From the NCBI RefSeq assembly GCF_040958095.1, contig NC_091220.1:20380167-20444166 (forward strand): a stretch of DNA of 64,000 bases, in the 5' to 3' direction. The position numbers were made by a program, and so were the translations under genes. The notes beneath the pieces are model-generated. The model did not search any database. It was not told the DNA's origin and was given only the letters and a program-made list of their open reading frames with translations. The DNA comes from Procambarus clarkii (lineage: Eukaryota > Arthropoda > Malacostraca > Decapoda > Cambaridae). Shown here one piece after another: positions 42,430 to 55,560 of the stretch; positions within the stretch are counted from its first letter, which is position 1; the number at the start of each line of letters is the position of its first letter.

Positions 42430-42860
42430 CAGGGCAATATAGTGCCTTTTTGGGTCTGAAGCCATATTGGCAAGAGCTAAGTATATTAAGTTTGGCAAGA
42501 GTAAAACTGCTTGTAGATTAGTTTCTCAAATATTTTTGACAAGTTTGACAGAATTGATATAGGTCTGAAGTTGTTGACGTCAGTGAGATCACCACATTTA
42601 TGGACAGGGGTTACTTTCGCTTTTTTTTTTAGAATATCTGGAATGGTTTGGAATTAAAGTGACTTGTAGAGCAATGCAGTGGCAGGAGCTAAAAATCTGG
42701 AGGCTTTTTTGTAAATTAGAATTGGTATCTCCGCGAGGGCACTAGACTTTATTTTAAGGGAAAGGATTGTCTCATTAACATCAGTGGAATTAGCAGGCGT
42801 TAGGTACAGAGACTGGATAGTTACCTGCAAGGTAGTCCTGAACATTAGTACTGGAGGATG
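42430..42860 (-). mobile_element. LINE A reverse transcriptase fragment
   Basis: The minus strand matches the start of the LINE A RT at 8300-8470: LAEIPILIYKKASRFLAPATALL versus ISEIPSIVYQSASHALAPPIALL, then PDILKK, TPVHK and FRPIS. It is frameshifted near 42654. Confidence 0.7.
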
Positions 42861-42924
42861 GAATATTAGAAATCTTTCATATGAAGAAAGATTAACAAAG
42901 CTTAACTTGCATTCACTCATAAAT

Positions 42925-43890
42925 CATTTATATATATTATAAACAACAGAGGTCCCAGGACAGAGCCTTGAGGCACTCCACTTACAACATTTTCCCACTC
43001 TGACTTAACCCTATTTATACTAACTCTGTTTCCTTTGGAATAGCCATGCCATAATCCAACTTAATATATCATCCCCAATACCATGAGCCTCTATTTTTTT
43101 AATCAGTCTTTCATGTGGCACTGTATCAAAAGCTTTGCTAAAGTCAAGGTACACAACATCACAATCCTTACCACTATCAACTGCCTCAACTATGCTGGAA
43201 TAAAAAGATAGCAAATTTGTTAAACATGAACGGCCATTTGTAAAACCATGTTGCGACTCATTTATTAATTTATATTTTTCAAGATGAAGACGAATTGTAT
43301 TTGCAATTATCGATTCAAGTAACTTTCCCACAATAGACGTTAGGCTAATTGGCCGATAGTTTGACGCAAGTGATCTATCTCCTTTCTTAAAAATTGGTAC
43401 CACATTAGCTACCTTCCATGACTCTGGCACTCTACCTAACTCTATTGATTTATTAAATATGGTAGACAGTCGCTCGGAAAGCTCCTCTTTGCATTCTTTA
43501 AGCACCCTGGCAAACACTTCATCCGGCCCTGGGGATTTGTTTGGTTTTAGTTTTACTATTTGTTTAATTACATCCTCCCTGGTAACTGCTAAACTAGTCA
43601 ACCTGTCCTCGTCCCCACCCACATATATTTGTTCGGCTGAAAGCATTTTGTTAAGTTCCTCTTTAATAAATACAGATATAAAATATTTATTAAAAATACT
43701 ACTACTCATCTCGTCATTATCCATTATTTGACCTGTCTCAGTTTTTAATGGACCTATCATTTCCCTAGTCTTAGTTCGATATAACTGAAAAAACACTTTA
43801 GGATTTGTCTTCACTTGCTCTGCTATGCGAACTTCGTAGTTTCTTTTTGCTTTCCTTATCTCTCTCTTTCTGATCAGGGGGAAAAAGACA
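42925..43890 (-). mobile_element. CR1-like reverse transcriptase fragment, well preserved
   Basis: 43020-43814 on the minus strand is one open frame with KPNKSPGPDEVFARVLKEC, VANVVPIFKKGDR, NYRPISLTSIVGKLLESII, QHGFTNGRSCLTNLLSF and motif A VVYLDFSKAFDTVPH. After a break it continues to [20 protein letters not shown] near 42930 and is cut before the catalytic DD box. A similar C-terminal half lies on the plus strand at 45135. Confidence 0.85.
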
Positions 43891-43894
43891 CAGG

Positions 43895-44965
43895 CAGTTT
43901 TGGGGGCTTATTTATTAGTAAATTAAATTCTGCAGAACATGTAAATATACAAGTAGGAATTAACAAATGTAACGTGTCCATGTCTGAGTACTAATATTTA
44001 ACTTAAAATGTACCGCTTAGCCTAGTGACATGGCAAACACGTTCTGCAGAAGCCTAATGGCAGATGAAATGTAATTAGAGCTAGGTATAACAGTCAGGAC
44101 ACAAAGGGGAAAATAAAGTGAATAGATCACATAACACTTAACGGAGTCCGACCAAGACATAATGGTAAATCCTAGCTGAATTAACAGGAATTAACAGGCG
44201 GGCAGAAAATACCTAGTGCCTGGGGAAAAACTGATATGACAGTGGGAGAAGTTTTTCCCAGGGCGTGAGGCCGGCCGCCAAGGAATAAGGAGAAGGGTTT
44301 CCTGACTAAAGGTAGGGCTTACTAGCACCTAGACTGGGTAAAGTATTAGCTACGGACAGCGGGACACTTGGGGACCGGCGCTGCACCCCCACCGCAGGCC
44401 AACTGGCCGGACCCCCCCCCCCCCCCCCAGGGCGAGGCCCGCTGGCCGCAAGGAGGCCTCAGAGTGGCAGAGCAACAACGTTCCCGCCTGACGTAGGAAG
44501 TTTATTTAGGTTTATTTAGGTAAAAGTAAAGTAAGTAAAAGCGCTCCTCTTCCACCTGCCGACTGCCATTATCTCCGATTGGCGAGCCCGTCTAGAGACA
44601 GCTGGGTGGCCCTGCCGATACGAAAGGAATGAGGGCGTAGTCGGCTGGAGGCGAGCCTAGCTCTGCGAGGGTGGCGCGAAGCGCCCTGGAGAAGTCTTGC
44701 CTGGTCACTGGGGCACGGGGCCGGGTAGAACTTCCCGGGGGGGTCGCTCGCCAGGCTAGGGTATGCGTGCGTCCCGCGCTGTGCCTGTAGGATCCGAACA
44801 TAGTGCCGATTCCTGACCATGTAAACGATACCTGGTCCAGTCAGAGCATGTGTCGACCTTTTGCCGCGTAGATTACCTCCCCCGGGCTGAAAGTAATAAG
44901 GTAGTAAGGGTGGGCCCCTGCCGAATCGGCAGACTGATGAATGCAGGACCGAGTACTGGTCCACG
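43895..44965. other. No gene supported; GC-rich part at 44380-44960
   Basis: The GC-rich part has a C-run (44407-44427) and open frames on both strands with no recognisable product. Confidence 0.4.
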
Positions 44966-44969
44966 TGTC

Positions 44970-45097
44970 GTTACCTGATACCTGGTTGATGGGGTTCTGG
45001 GAGTTCTTCTACTACCCAAGTCTGGCTCGAGGCCAGACTTGTGAGAGTTTGGTCCACCAGGCTGTTGCTCGGAGCGGCCCGCAGGCCCACATACCGC
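44970..45097 (+). repeat. Dispersed decapod-type repeat
   Basis: ACCTGGTTGATGGGGTTCTG, CTGGCTCGAGGCCAG (hairpin) and GGTCCACCAGGCTGTTGCTC, a repeat type I associate with decapods. It is single-copy in this window. Confidence 0.45.
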
Positions 45098-45134
45098 TTT
45101 GTTGTTGCAAAGCAGAGGCCATTTTCCGTCACCT

Positions 45135-45640
45135 GTCGCTGGGTTCACGTCACGTTCAGTATAAATGGGGTTAAGTCAGAGTGGGATAATGTTGTAGGTG
45201 GAGTGCCGCAAGGCTCTGTCCTGGGGCCTCTGTTGTTTATAAAATATATAAATTATTTAGATTCAGGTTTGAGTAGCAACATTTGCAAATTTGCCGATGA
45301 TACAAAAATCGGGAGGGAAATAAACACGGAAGAAGACTCACTATCACGTCAAATCGATCTAAATAGGGTTTTGAAATGGTCAAAAAAATACAGATGCAGT
45401 TTAATGTTGATAAATGTAAAGTTTTGAGGCTAGGTAATGATGATACAAGAGTTACAAGATACGAGCTGGATGGTGTTGAGATTGCGAAAGAGATCTGGGA
45501 GTTATGATTAGTAAGAATTTAATACCAAAAGATCAATGCATGAATGTTCGTAATAAGGTAAATTACTCTGGGATTTATTAATCGAAGCATTAGTAACAAG
45601 ACACCTGGTGTGGTTCTTCAGCTATATCTTGCTTTGGTTA
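45135..45640 (+). mobile_element. CR1-like reverse transcriptase fragment, C-terminal half
   Basis: Plus frame 45041-45427 reads [31 protein letters not shown] and VLKWSKKY. Later frames hold EIWEL and LALVRP. The first block matches the end of the minus-strand copy at 42925. Confidence 0.8.
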
Positions 45641-46002
45641 GGCCCAAAGCCTAACCAAACATTTATAACATTTTGCTATAAAATGATACTTTTTCACAGT
45701 AAAAATATGTTTTTCATGCTCTACATTCAGCACAACATTATAATGAATAAATATATCATATTTATTTAATACTAACGTAATGCTAGGATGCTTTGTGTAG
45801 CTTTGAGTAAGTTTGGGTAACTTAGGTAATTAGACGGACCCATTATAAGTACGTGTCCAAGTCTTAGTGAAGAGAGTACATGATCCTCAACTGGTGTAAC
45901 CACTTTACCACTAATGTCTTGGAGCAATACAATCTTCCTTAAACTAGCATCATATTATTTATTTAAAAAACTTGTGTGGGGTGATGTCCTAAATCCATAA
46001 GT

Positions 46003-46920
46003 TCATGAACCACTACCTGGGCTATACACCCATGAACCACTACCTGGGCTATACACCCATGAACCACTACCTGGGCTATACACCCATGAACCACTACCTG
46101 GGCTATACACCCATGAACCACTACCTGGGCTATACACCCATGAACCACTACCTGGGCTATACACCCATGAACCACTACCTGGGCTATACACCCATGAACC
46201 ACTACCTGGGCTATACACCCATGAACCACTACCTGGGCTATGCACCATGAACCACTACCTGGGCTATGCACCATGAACCACTACCTGGGCTATACACCCA
46301 TGAACCACTACCTGGGCTATACACCCAGGAACCACTACCTGGGCTATACACCCATGAACTACTACCTGGGCTATGCACCATGAACCACTACCTGGACTAT
46401 GAACCATGAACCTCCACCTGAGCTATGAACCATGAACCACTACCTGGGCTATGAACCATGAACCACTACCTGGGCTATGCACCATGAACCACTACCTGGG
46501 CTATGAACCATGAACCACTACCTGGGCTATGCACCATGAACCACTACCTGGGCTATGAACCATGAACCACTACCTGGGCTATGAACCATGAACCACTACC
46601 TGGGCTATTAACCATGAACCACTACCTGGGCTATGAACCATGAACCACTACCTGGGCTATGCACCATGAACCACTACCTGGACTATGAACCATGAACCTC
46701 CACCTGAGCTATGAACCATGAACCACTACCTGGGCTATGAACCATGAACCACTACCTGGGCTATGCACCATGAACCACTACCTGGGCTATGCACCATGAA
46801 CCACTACCTGGGCTATGAACCATGAACCACTACCTGGACTATGCACCATGAACCACTACCTGGGCTATGCACCATGAACCACTACCTGGGCTATGAACCA
46901 CGAACCTCTACCTGGACTAT
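46003..46920. repeat. 26/27-bp minisatellite
   Basis: TGAACCACTACCTGGGCTAT is followed by ACACCCA (27-bp units, mostly left of 46250) or by GCACCA/GAACCA (26-bp units, right). About 34 units. It lies downstream of the VWC/CTCK gene. Confidence 0.95.
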
Positions 46921-46924
46921 GAAC

Positions 46925-47460
46925 CCAACCTATATTCTCTATGATGTAGAAGACCTCGTATGTCTTGTTTAAAAGTGTCTAGGTAAATACTCTTTAAAGA
47001 ATCAAGAAATAAATAGGAAACAGAACAGAAGTGTATGTTTTAAACCCATTGTGATTCTCTTACATAAAATTTGGATACAAATAAACATATACATTGCAGA
47101 TTTTATTGTCTCAATAACCATTTAGGTTCATATATATATTTTTTTGTTTTTATAATGCTTATATTTTTGTACTTTTATTAATTGCAATTACATCTAGTTA
47201 ATGAGTACATTAATAAACTAGTCCAAATCGGTCGGTCGTCATCGAATATCAACAAGGTCGGGTACAGTTCCGTGACATCATCAGTAAGGAATATGGGGCT
47301 AGATCCTGGTATATAATGTACACCAACATTATTACAGAAGATGGGAGCACGGCTCTGTATGGGGCTGGATACACCACGATTTTGCCAACCACAACAGTTA
47401 CGTGCTCAACACCAGTTAAATATTTGGTCCCACAGCCTTGATTTGTTTTCACATGCAAGT
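46925..47460. other. No recognisable feature
   Basis: AT-rich spacer between two minisatellites, no supported gene. Confidence 0.45.
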
Positions 47461-47462
47461 GT

Positions 47463-48250
47463 TACTATCATGTTTCATCATACACATACATGGGTTACCA
47501 TCATGTTTCATCATTCACATACATGGGTTACCATCATGCTTCATCATACACATACATGGGTTACCATCATGTTTCATCATTCACATACATGGGTTACCAT
47601 CATGTTTCATCATACACATACATGGGTTACCATCATGTTTCATCATTCACATACATGGGTTACCATCATGCTTCATCATACACATACATGGGTTACCATC
47701 ATGTTTCATCATTCACATACATGGGTTACCATCATGTTTCATCATTCACATACATGGGTTACCATCATGCTTCATCATACACATACATGGGTTACCATCA
47801 TGTTTCATCATTCACATACATGGGTTACCATCATGTTTCATCATACACATACATGGGTTACCATCATGCTTCATCATACACATACACGGGTTACCATCAT
47901 GTTTCATCATTCACATACATGGGTTACCATCATGTTTCATCATACACATACATGGGTTACCATCATGTTTCATCATACACATACATGGGTTACTATCATG
48001 CTTCATCATACACATACATGGATTACCATCATGCTTCATCATACACATACATGGATTACCATCATGCTTCATCATACACATACATGGATTACCATCATGC
48101 TTCATCATACACATACATGGGTTACCATGTTTCATCATTCACATACATGGATTACCATCATGTTTCATCATACACATACATGGGTTACCATGTTTCATCA
48201 TTCACATACATGGATTACCATCATGTTTCATCATACACATACATGGATCA
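47463..48250. repeat. 33-bp minisatellite, about 24 units
   Basis: ACCATCATGTTTCATCATAC then ACATACATGGGTT. Variants are ATACAC/ATTCAC, GTTTC/GCTTC and GGGTT/GGATT; two units lack three bases. The array ends about 45 bp from the gene's stop codon, so it lies in the 3' UTR or just past it. Confidence 0.95.
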
Positions 48251-48296
48251 CCATCAAAACTGGTGGGCAAATATTTATTCGCTTAAATTCTTCAAA

Positions 48297-48484
48297 CTAT
48301 TTCGGTGGAAATTCAATGGGCTTGAGTCCTGCGGAGTTATCACATAGTTGACACTCGCACTCCTTGATGTTATCATATTTATAAGTGGTGTTCTTCCCAA
48401 ACTCACACTGCAGCTCTACCGATATCTTGATAAATGCAGAGGGTTTGCAACACTTGCATGTAGACACATGCATTGCTTCTTCAC
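48297..48484 (-). CDS. vWF-like exon F (end of cystine knot, stop)
   Basis: STCKCCKPSAFIKISVELQC to KECECQLCDN, then LKPIEFPPK and TAG (48297-48299). The acceptor is TTTAG. Confidence 0.87.
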
Positions 48485-51400
48485 CTAAACGATAAGATAT
48501 ATATTTTTATTGAATCCATTTAAAAATCGAGTTGGACTTACAAGACTTTGTATATATACACATTATTTCAGTTTATTATGTACTGGGCACTATGTAGTGT
48601 TTATTAAACAAGGCCTGTAGTTATTTTTGTAATAATTGTAATTGTAGTTATTTGTAGCACTGTATATTAGGTGTCATTATACTTGAGTATGACTGATGTT
48701 GACTGTCAACCATTCTGGTCACAACACTGAGGTCACCTGGGGTCACAACACTGAGGTCACCTGGGGTCACAACACTGAGGTCACCTGGGGTCACAACACT
48801 GAGGTCACCTGGGGTCACAACACTGAGGTCACCTGGGGTCACAATACTGGGGTCACCTGGGGTCACAACAGTGGTCACCTGGGGTCACAACACTGTGGTC
48901 ACCTGGGGTCACAACACTGAGGTCACCTGGGGTCACAACACTGAGGTCACCTGGGGTCACAATACTGGGGTCACCTGGGGTCACAACACTGTGGTCACCT
49001 GGGGTCACAACACTGTGGTCACCTGGGGTCACAACACTGTGGTCACCTGGGGTCACAACACTGTGGTCACCTGGGGTCACAACACTGTGGTCACCTGGGG
49101 TCACAACACTGTGGTCACCTGGGGTCACAACACTGTGGTCACCTGGGGTCACAACACTGTGGTCACCTGGGGTCACAACACTGTGGTCACAACACTGTGG
49201 TCACCTGGGGTCACAACACTGTGGTCACAACACTGTGGTCACCTGGGGTCACAACACTGTGGTCACCTGGGGTCACAACACTGTGGTCACCTGGGGTCAC
49301 AACACTGTGGTCACCTGGGGTCACAACACTGGTCACCAGGGGTCACAACACTGTGGTCACCAGGGGTCACAACACTGTGGTCACCTGGGGTCACAACACT
49401 GTGGTCACCTGGGGTCACAACACTGTGGTCACAACACTGAGGTCACCTGGGGTCACAACACTGTGGTAACCTGGGGTCACAACACTGTGGTCACCTGGGG
49501 TCACAACACTGTGGTCACCTGGGGTCACAACACTGTGGTCACCTGGGGTCACAACACTGTGGTCACCTGGGGTCACAACACTGTGGTCACCTGGGGTCAC
49601 AACACTGTGGTCACCTGGGGTCACAACACTGTGGTCACCTGGGGTCACAACACTGTGGTCACCTGGGGTCACAACACTGTGGTCACCAGGGGTCACCTGG
49701 GGTCACAACACTGTGGTCACCAGGGGTCACAACACTGTGGTCACCTGGGGTCACAACACTGTGGTCACCTGGGGTCACAACACTGTGGTCACCTGGGGTC
49801 ACAACACTGTGGTCACCTGGGGTCACAACACTGTGGTCACCTGGGGTCACAACACTGTGGTCACCTGGGGTCACAACACTGTGGTCACCTGGGGTCACAA
49901 CACTGTGGTCACCAGGGGTCACAACACTGTGGTCACCTGGGGTCACAACACTGTGGTCACCTGGGGTCACAACACTGTGGTCACCTGGGGTCACAACACT
50001 GTGGTCACCTGGGGTCACAACACTGTGGTCACCTGGGGTCACAACACTGTGGTCACCTGGGGTCACCTGGGGTCACAACACTGTGGTCACCTGGGGTCAC
50101 AACACTGTGGTCACCTGGGGTCACAACACTGAGGTCACCTGGGGTCACAACACTGAGGTCACCTGGGGTCACAACACTGAGGTCACCTGGGGTCACAATA
50201 CTGGGGTCACCTGGGGTCACAACACTGTGGTCACCTGGGGTCACAACACTGTGGTCACCAGGGGTCACAACACTGTGGTCACCTGGGGTCACAACACTGT
50301 GGTCACCTGGGGTCACAACACTGTGGTCACCTGGGGTCACAACACTGTGGTCACCTGGGGTCACAACACTGTGGTCACCTGGGGTCACAACACTGTGGTC
50401 ACCTGGGGTCACAACACTGTGGTCACCAGGGGTCACAACACTGTGGTCACCTGGGGTCACAACACTGTGGTCACCTGGGGTCACAACACTGTGGTCACCT
50501 GGGGTCACAACACTGTGGTCACCTGGGGTCACAACACTGAGGTCACCTGGGGTCACAACACTGAGGTCACCTGGGGTCACAACACTGAGGTCACCTGGGG
50601 TCACAATACTGGGGTCACCTGGGGTCACAACACTGTGGTCACCTGGGGTCACAACACTGTGGTCACCAGGGGTCACAACACTATGGTCACCTGGGGTCAC
50701 AACACTGTGGTCACCTGGGGTCACAACACTGTGGTCACCTGGGGTCACAACACTGTGGTCACCTGGGGTCACCTGGGGTCACAACACTGTGGTCACCTGG
50801 GGTCACAACACTGTGGTCACCTGAGGTCACAACACTGTGGTCACCTGAGGTCACAACACTGAGGTCACAAACTCAGAGACCAAGTACATGACATGAAAAT
50901 AGCCTTATCAAATAATTGATCTAAACAGATAAGCAGCCAAGTGTACAGAAATGTCAACACATTATAGCGTGTCAACGCCCCTTACCTTGGTAGCTAGTGG
51001 AGGAGTTACACTGCCCGTAGCACTGCATAAACTTTTCCACAGCAAAATTATTTTTACATTTTCCGGACTCCGGGTTAAATTTCTTAAAGATGCCCACAGT
51101 GTCTTGGGGAGGCATTTCCTCTGGCACACACACTATTGGAAGTCATAATTTTGTTATAAGACAATTCATAACATTCTCTTTGTCTATTTTCCACATCCAG
51201 TTGTATAACAAATACAAAACATTCACAAAAGGTTACAGGAAAGTTGGGTAAACCTCTTTGTTTTTAACTTATTTAATAAGAAGTAAATTAAAACTATTAA
51301 TGAAAAGTCTGGCGCTTTTAGTAGATCTTTCCTATAAGTGGTGTTACTCTTGTCCCCACTTCCACGTTCTCACACGTACTCTTTATGACTAGCACCCGCT

Positions 51401-52568
51401 AGCTGTAAAGTTAGAGCCGCTAGCTGTGCTGTATGTAGAGCTCTCACTACTAGCTGTACTGTATGTAGAGCTCTCACTACTAGCTGTACTGTATGTAGAG
51501 CTCTCTCACTGCTAGCTGTACTGTATGTAGAGCTCTCTCACTGCTAGCTGTACTGTATGTAGAGCTCTCACTGCTAGCTGTACTGTATGTAGAGCTCTCA
51601 CTGCTAGCTGTACTGTATGTAGAGCTCTCACTGCTAGCTGTACTGTATGTAGAGCTCTCTCACTGCTAGCTGTACTGTATGTAGAGCTCTCACTGCTAGC
51701 TGTACTGTATGTAGAGCTCTCACTACTAGCTGTGCTATATGTAGAGCTCTCACTGCTAGCTGTACTGTATGTAGAGCTCTCACTACTAGCTGTGCTATAT
51801 GTAGAGCTCTCACTGCTAGCTGTACAATATCTAGAGTTACGTTATTGAACGTTGTGTACAAGATGTGTTTGAATGGCATTCATGATTATTAATTCAAGAA
51901 TTTTCCCAAACTAATGGTCAAGCTATGGTGCCAATAGTCTAACGCTTGTGATCTCTCCCTCTGCTTAAAAACCTGCACCACATTTACAACCCTCCAATAT
52001 TCTGGTTACCAGCATGCACTGAGGCCGAGTAAATATACAAAAAGTATGTGTCCACCTACGACATCGCTACTATTTAAATATAGCTAACCACACTTAGTCT
52101 AAAGTGACTTAGCCTAATGTAAATAACAAAAATTGTTGTTTTATATATTCTGTGGACGAGATGTGTGACTTCACTATGACGTTTTAATGTTTATATCAGT
52201 ACAGGTTTTAGACTCCTACTGACTAAGGTGGTGGTGTTTAAACTATCTGCTCTCCTCTCTCCAGTCCTTTGTATATAAACTCGGTAATGTCACTTATGTC
52301 ACTAAACTCTAAATGCAAACAGCAATTATCTGTCAGTGTTTTGTATGTAAATTAAAGTGCAAAATAAATCTATGATTAAATTTCAAACTTGTTTATTATT
52401 CTAAATGATCGTCTTAGGCAAAGACATTGGATACTTACCGCGTTGCTTTTGTCCGCAATAACTGCAGCAACCCGAGTCGTCCTGATATGTGTCTTCGGCA
52501 GGACACTCCGGGTTAAAGTGGGGGCATTCTATGTGATCAACGACCAGTGTTGGGACGTCGCTCGACTA

Positions 52569-52599
<31 letters not shown>

Positions 52600-55487
52600 A
52601 AAATAAATAAATAGTTTATTCAGGTAAGGTACATACATACAAGAGGTTTTACAAAAAATGATAGATTTATAGATAGAGCTAGTACATACAATGCCTAAAG
52701 CCACTATTGCGCAAAGCGTTTCGGGCAGAAGCTATCTCTCAGCTATCGTTGCGACAAGGGTTGTCGCTGACCCACTGATCGCCCACGGAATATGTGTATC
52801 AAAATACTGTACACACAAAAAAGTCAAGACCAGCAATCAACAGCCAATTAATGCACAACTATATTCTACCCACTTCAAGACTCCGAACCAATATAGAAGC
52901 ATCAAGAGGAAGTATGGGCCAATAGGCCCTCTGCAGTTACTTCCATTCTTATGCTCTCATATCCAATTAATACCCACAGTTTCGTGTTCTATCTTGTATT
53001 TGTCACAAGTTTGTTCACCTCACCCAAATGCGAGTACAAGTATGACGGATTTGCTGACTGTGTTTTTTTTTTCCCAAACTACGGGCTCACCATAGCCCAT
53101 GCTACTTGGAACTGTTTTTTCCAAGTAGCAAATCTTAAACAACATGACTCTGTTTAGTGTTTACAGGTTACAATTGTGTGTGTAAACTAAAGTCTTTGAA
53201 AATGTAATAAGTTATTACAAAACGCGTTCAAGTGTCGCGTCAGACTAGAAATAGAAATGAATGTTTTAGAATTGATTTTTCAATTACCATCGACAGTAAA
53301 AAGAAACATAAGAAATATTGAGAAAATTCGTGTAAGAATTATTAACCTTACTTTTTTGGTCATATTTAAATATATCACACACATGTATATACGACACACA
53401 TGTATATTCCACACACATACATGTATATACCACACATGTACATGTATATACCTGTACCACACACATACATTGTATATACCACATACACACACACACATAC
53501 ATGTACTGTATATACCACAGTTAAGTATATCGACTCATTAATGGGGTTTTATAATGAAAAATGTGTACAATTTAAATGAATTAACACAATTTCGATATTA
53601 TTTTCAAGATAAAAAATCATGTGAATATGAGATAGATACAGGATGTCTATTAAAGGTTTAGCATGCACACACGCATATATTAAATGCAACACAGGCTAAG
53701 AATTGTATAAAGTTTACTTACATTTTTGTTACACGTATAGGTGGTGCAGTTGTCGTCTGAGTTCCAGATCTTGCCCACTGGTATCGTCTCATTCTTCCAA
53801 GGACACCCCACCTACCACAGTGTACACACTTATCATTAAACAAAGTTTTCAAAGTTTTGAGCCAAATAATTGTTGTTGAGAATACCACATACATGTGATA
53901 GAGATACATATGTGGGAAGCCATCCTCTTAAAATTACAAGGGCTTATAACAATTGCTGGGTCAAACTTTCCCATATGTTTGGCAGGACAAAAAATTTCCT
54001 GTTTTGTACCATTCATTTTGTAGAGAGCATGAAATATATACTGAAATGCATGCTTACACATTCCTAGGCTTACTAAAGCGCGTATGTGTACTATATTAGT
54101 CCTGAGAAACAGTATATTTGGCATAGGATTGCTAGGTCAGATCAGGTTCATTCAGTTACATTTCCAATTTTGTAGAATACCATTTTGTGAACTTTTGGAG
54201 GTTCAACAGTATATTTTATTACATGTCAGCACACAATTGATGTTATCTTGAGGTTATCTTGAGATGATTTCGGGGCTTTAGTGTCCCCGCGGCCCGGTCC
54301 TCGACCAGGCCTCCACCCCCAGGAAGCAGCCCGTGACAGCTGACTAACCCCCAGGTACCTATTTACTGCTAGGTAACAGGGGCATTCAGGGTGAAAGAAA
54401 CTTTGCCCATTTGTTTCTGCCTCGTGAGGGAATCGAACCCGCGCCACAGAATTACGAGTCCTGCGCGCTATCCACCAGGCTACGAGGCCCCCTCGTAGAC
54501 TGGTTGTAAGTACTGCCACTTTAGGGGGACAGGATGACGCGTGGTTAGGCCCAACTGGCAGTTGAATTAAGACACAAGTCTATGCAACAGTCCCTGATAA
54601 ACTGACCGAGTTGCCTGCTTGTAAAACTTGTACACAAATCAACTGAAGGTAGAAAGACTGACCCATAGAGCTACAGATAAACTCCAACCCACCTAGGTTA
54701 GTACAGCTAAGGATAGTAATTACTCGCCCTCACACATTCACCCCATTTACCCCTTCCCCTCCACTTCACACTCATCCCAACCCGCATACACACTTTATCC
54801 CCCCCCCATATTCACCGCATTATCCCCCCCCCCAAACACACACATCATCCTCCCCTCCCCCCTCCACATACACACACAATCATCCTCTCCCCCCCCCCCC
54901 CACACACACACCACATCATGTAGTGTGCTAGAATACACAAACTGGAAAAGGTGCAAAGACATGGAAGTAAATAGTTCCCAGAACTGAAGGACAAGAGCTA
55001 CAAGGAGAGGTTAGAGGCATTAAATATGCCAAAACTAGACGATAGAATAAAACGAGGCGATATGATCACTACATACAAAATAGTAACAGGAATCACTAAA
55101 ATTGATCGGGAAGAATTCCTGGGACCTGGAACTTCAAGAACAAGAGATCATAGATTTTAACTATGTAAACAAAGTTGCCGAAGGAATATAAGTAAATTAA
55201 TTTTCGCAAACAGAGTGGTAGACGGTTGGAACAAGTTAGGGGAGAAGGTGGTGGAGGCCAAGACCGTCAGTAGTTTCAAAGCGTTATATGACAAAGAGTG
55301 CTGGGAAGACGGGACACCACGAGCGTAGCTCTCATCCTGTAACTACACTTAGGTAATTACACACACACACATACTCACACACACACACATTCAGTAATTA
55401 CATATTATAACCCATTGCATACTTTATTCCCCAAAAAGTCACTTTTGGGGAATGGTCACTTTTATCAACGTGTGTGTGTGTGTGTGC

Positions 55488-55560
<73 letters not shown>

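Noticed and set aside
44569-45148. Open frames in the GC-rich block
   Set aside because: Overlapping frames on both strands, no domain, no splice context. High GC alone explains them.
47341-50862. Open frames of 259-529 codons in the 33-bp and 24-bp arrays
   Set aside because: Unit lengths are multiples of three and stop-free. The stretch from 48297 to 48484 between them codes on the minus strand for a different, recognisable protein.
54412-54485. Functional tRNA-Thr gene
   Set aside because: The acceptor and anticodon stems pair, but the D arm is poor and the head is fused to a SINE core and tail. Treated as a SINE.
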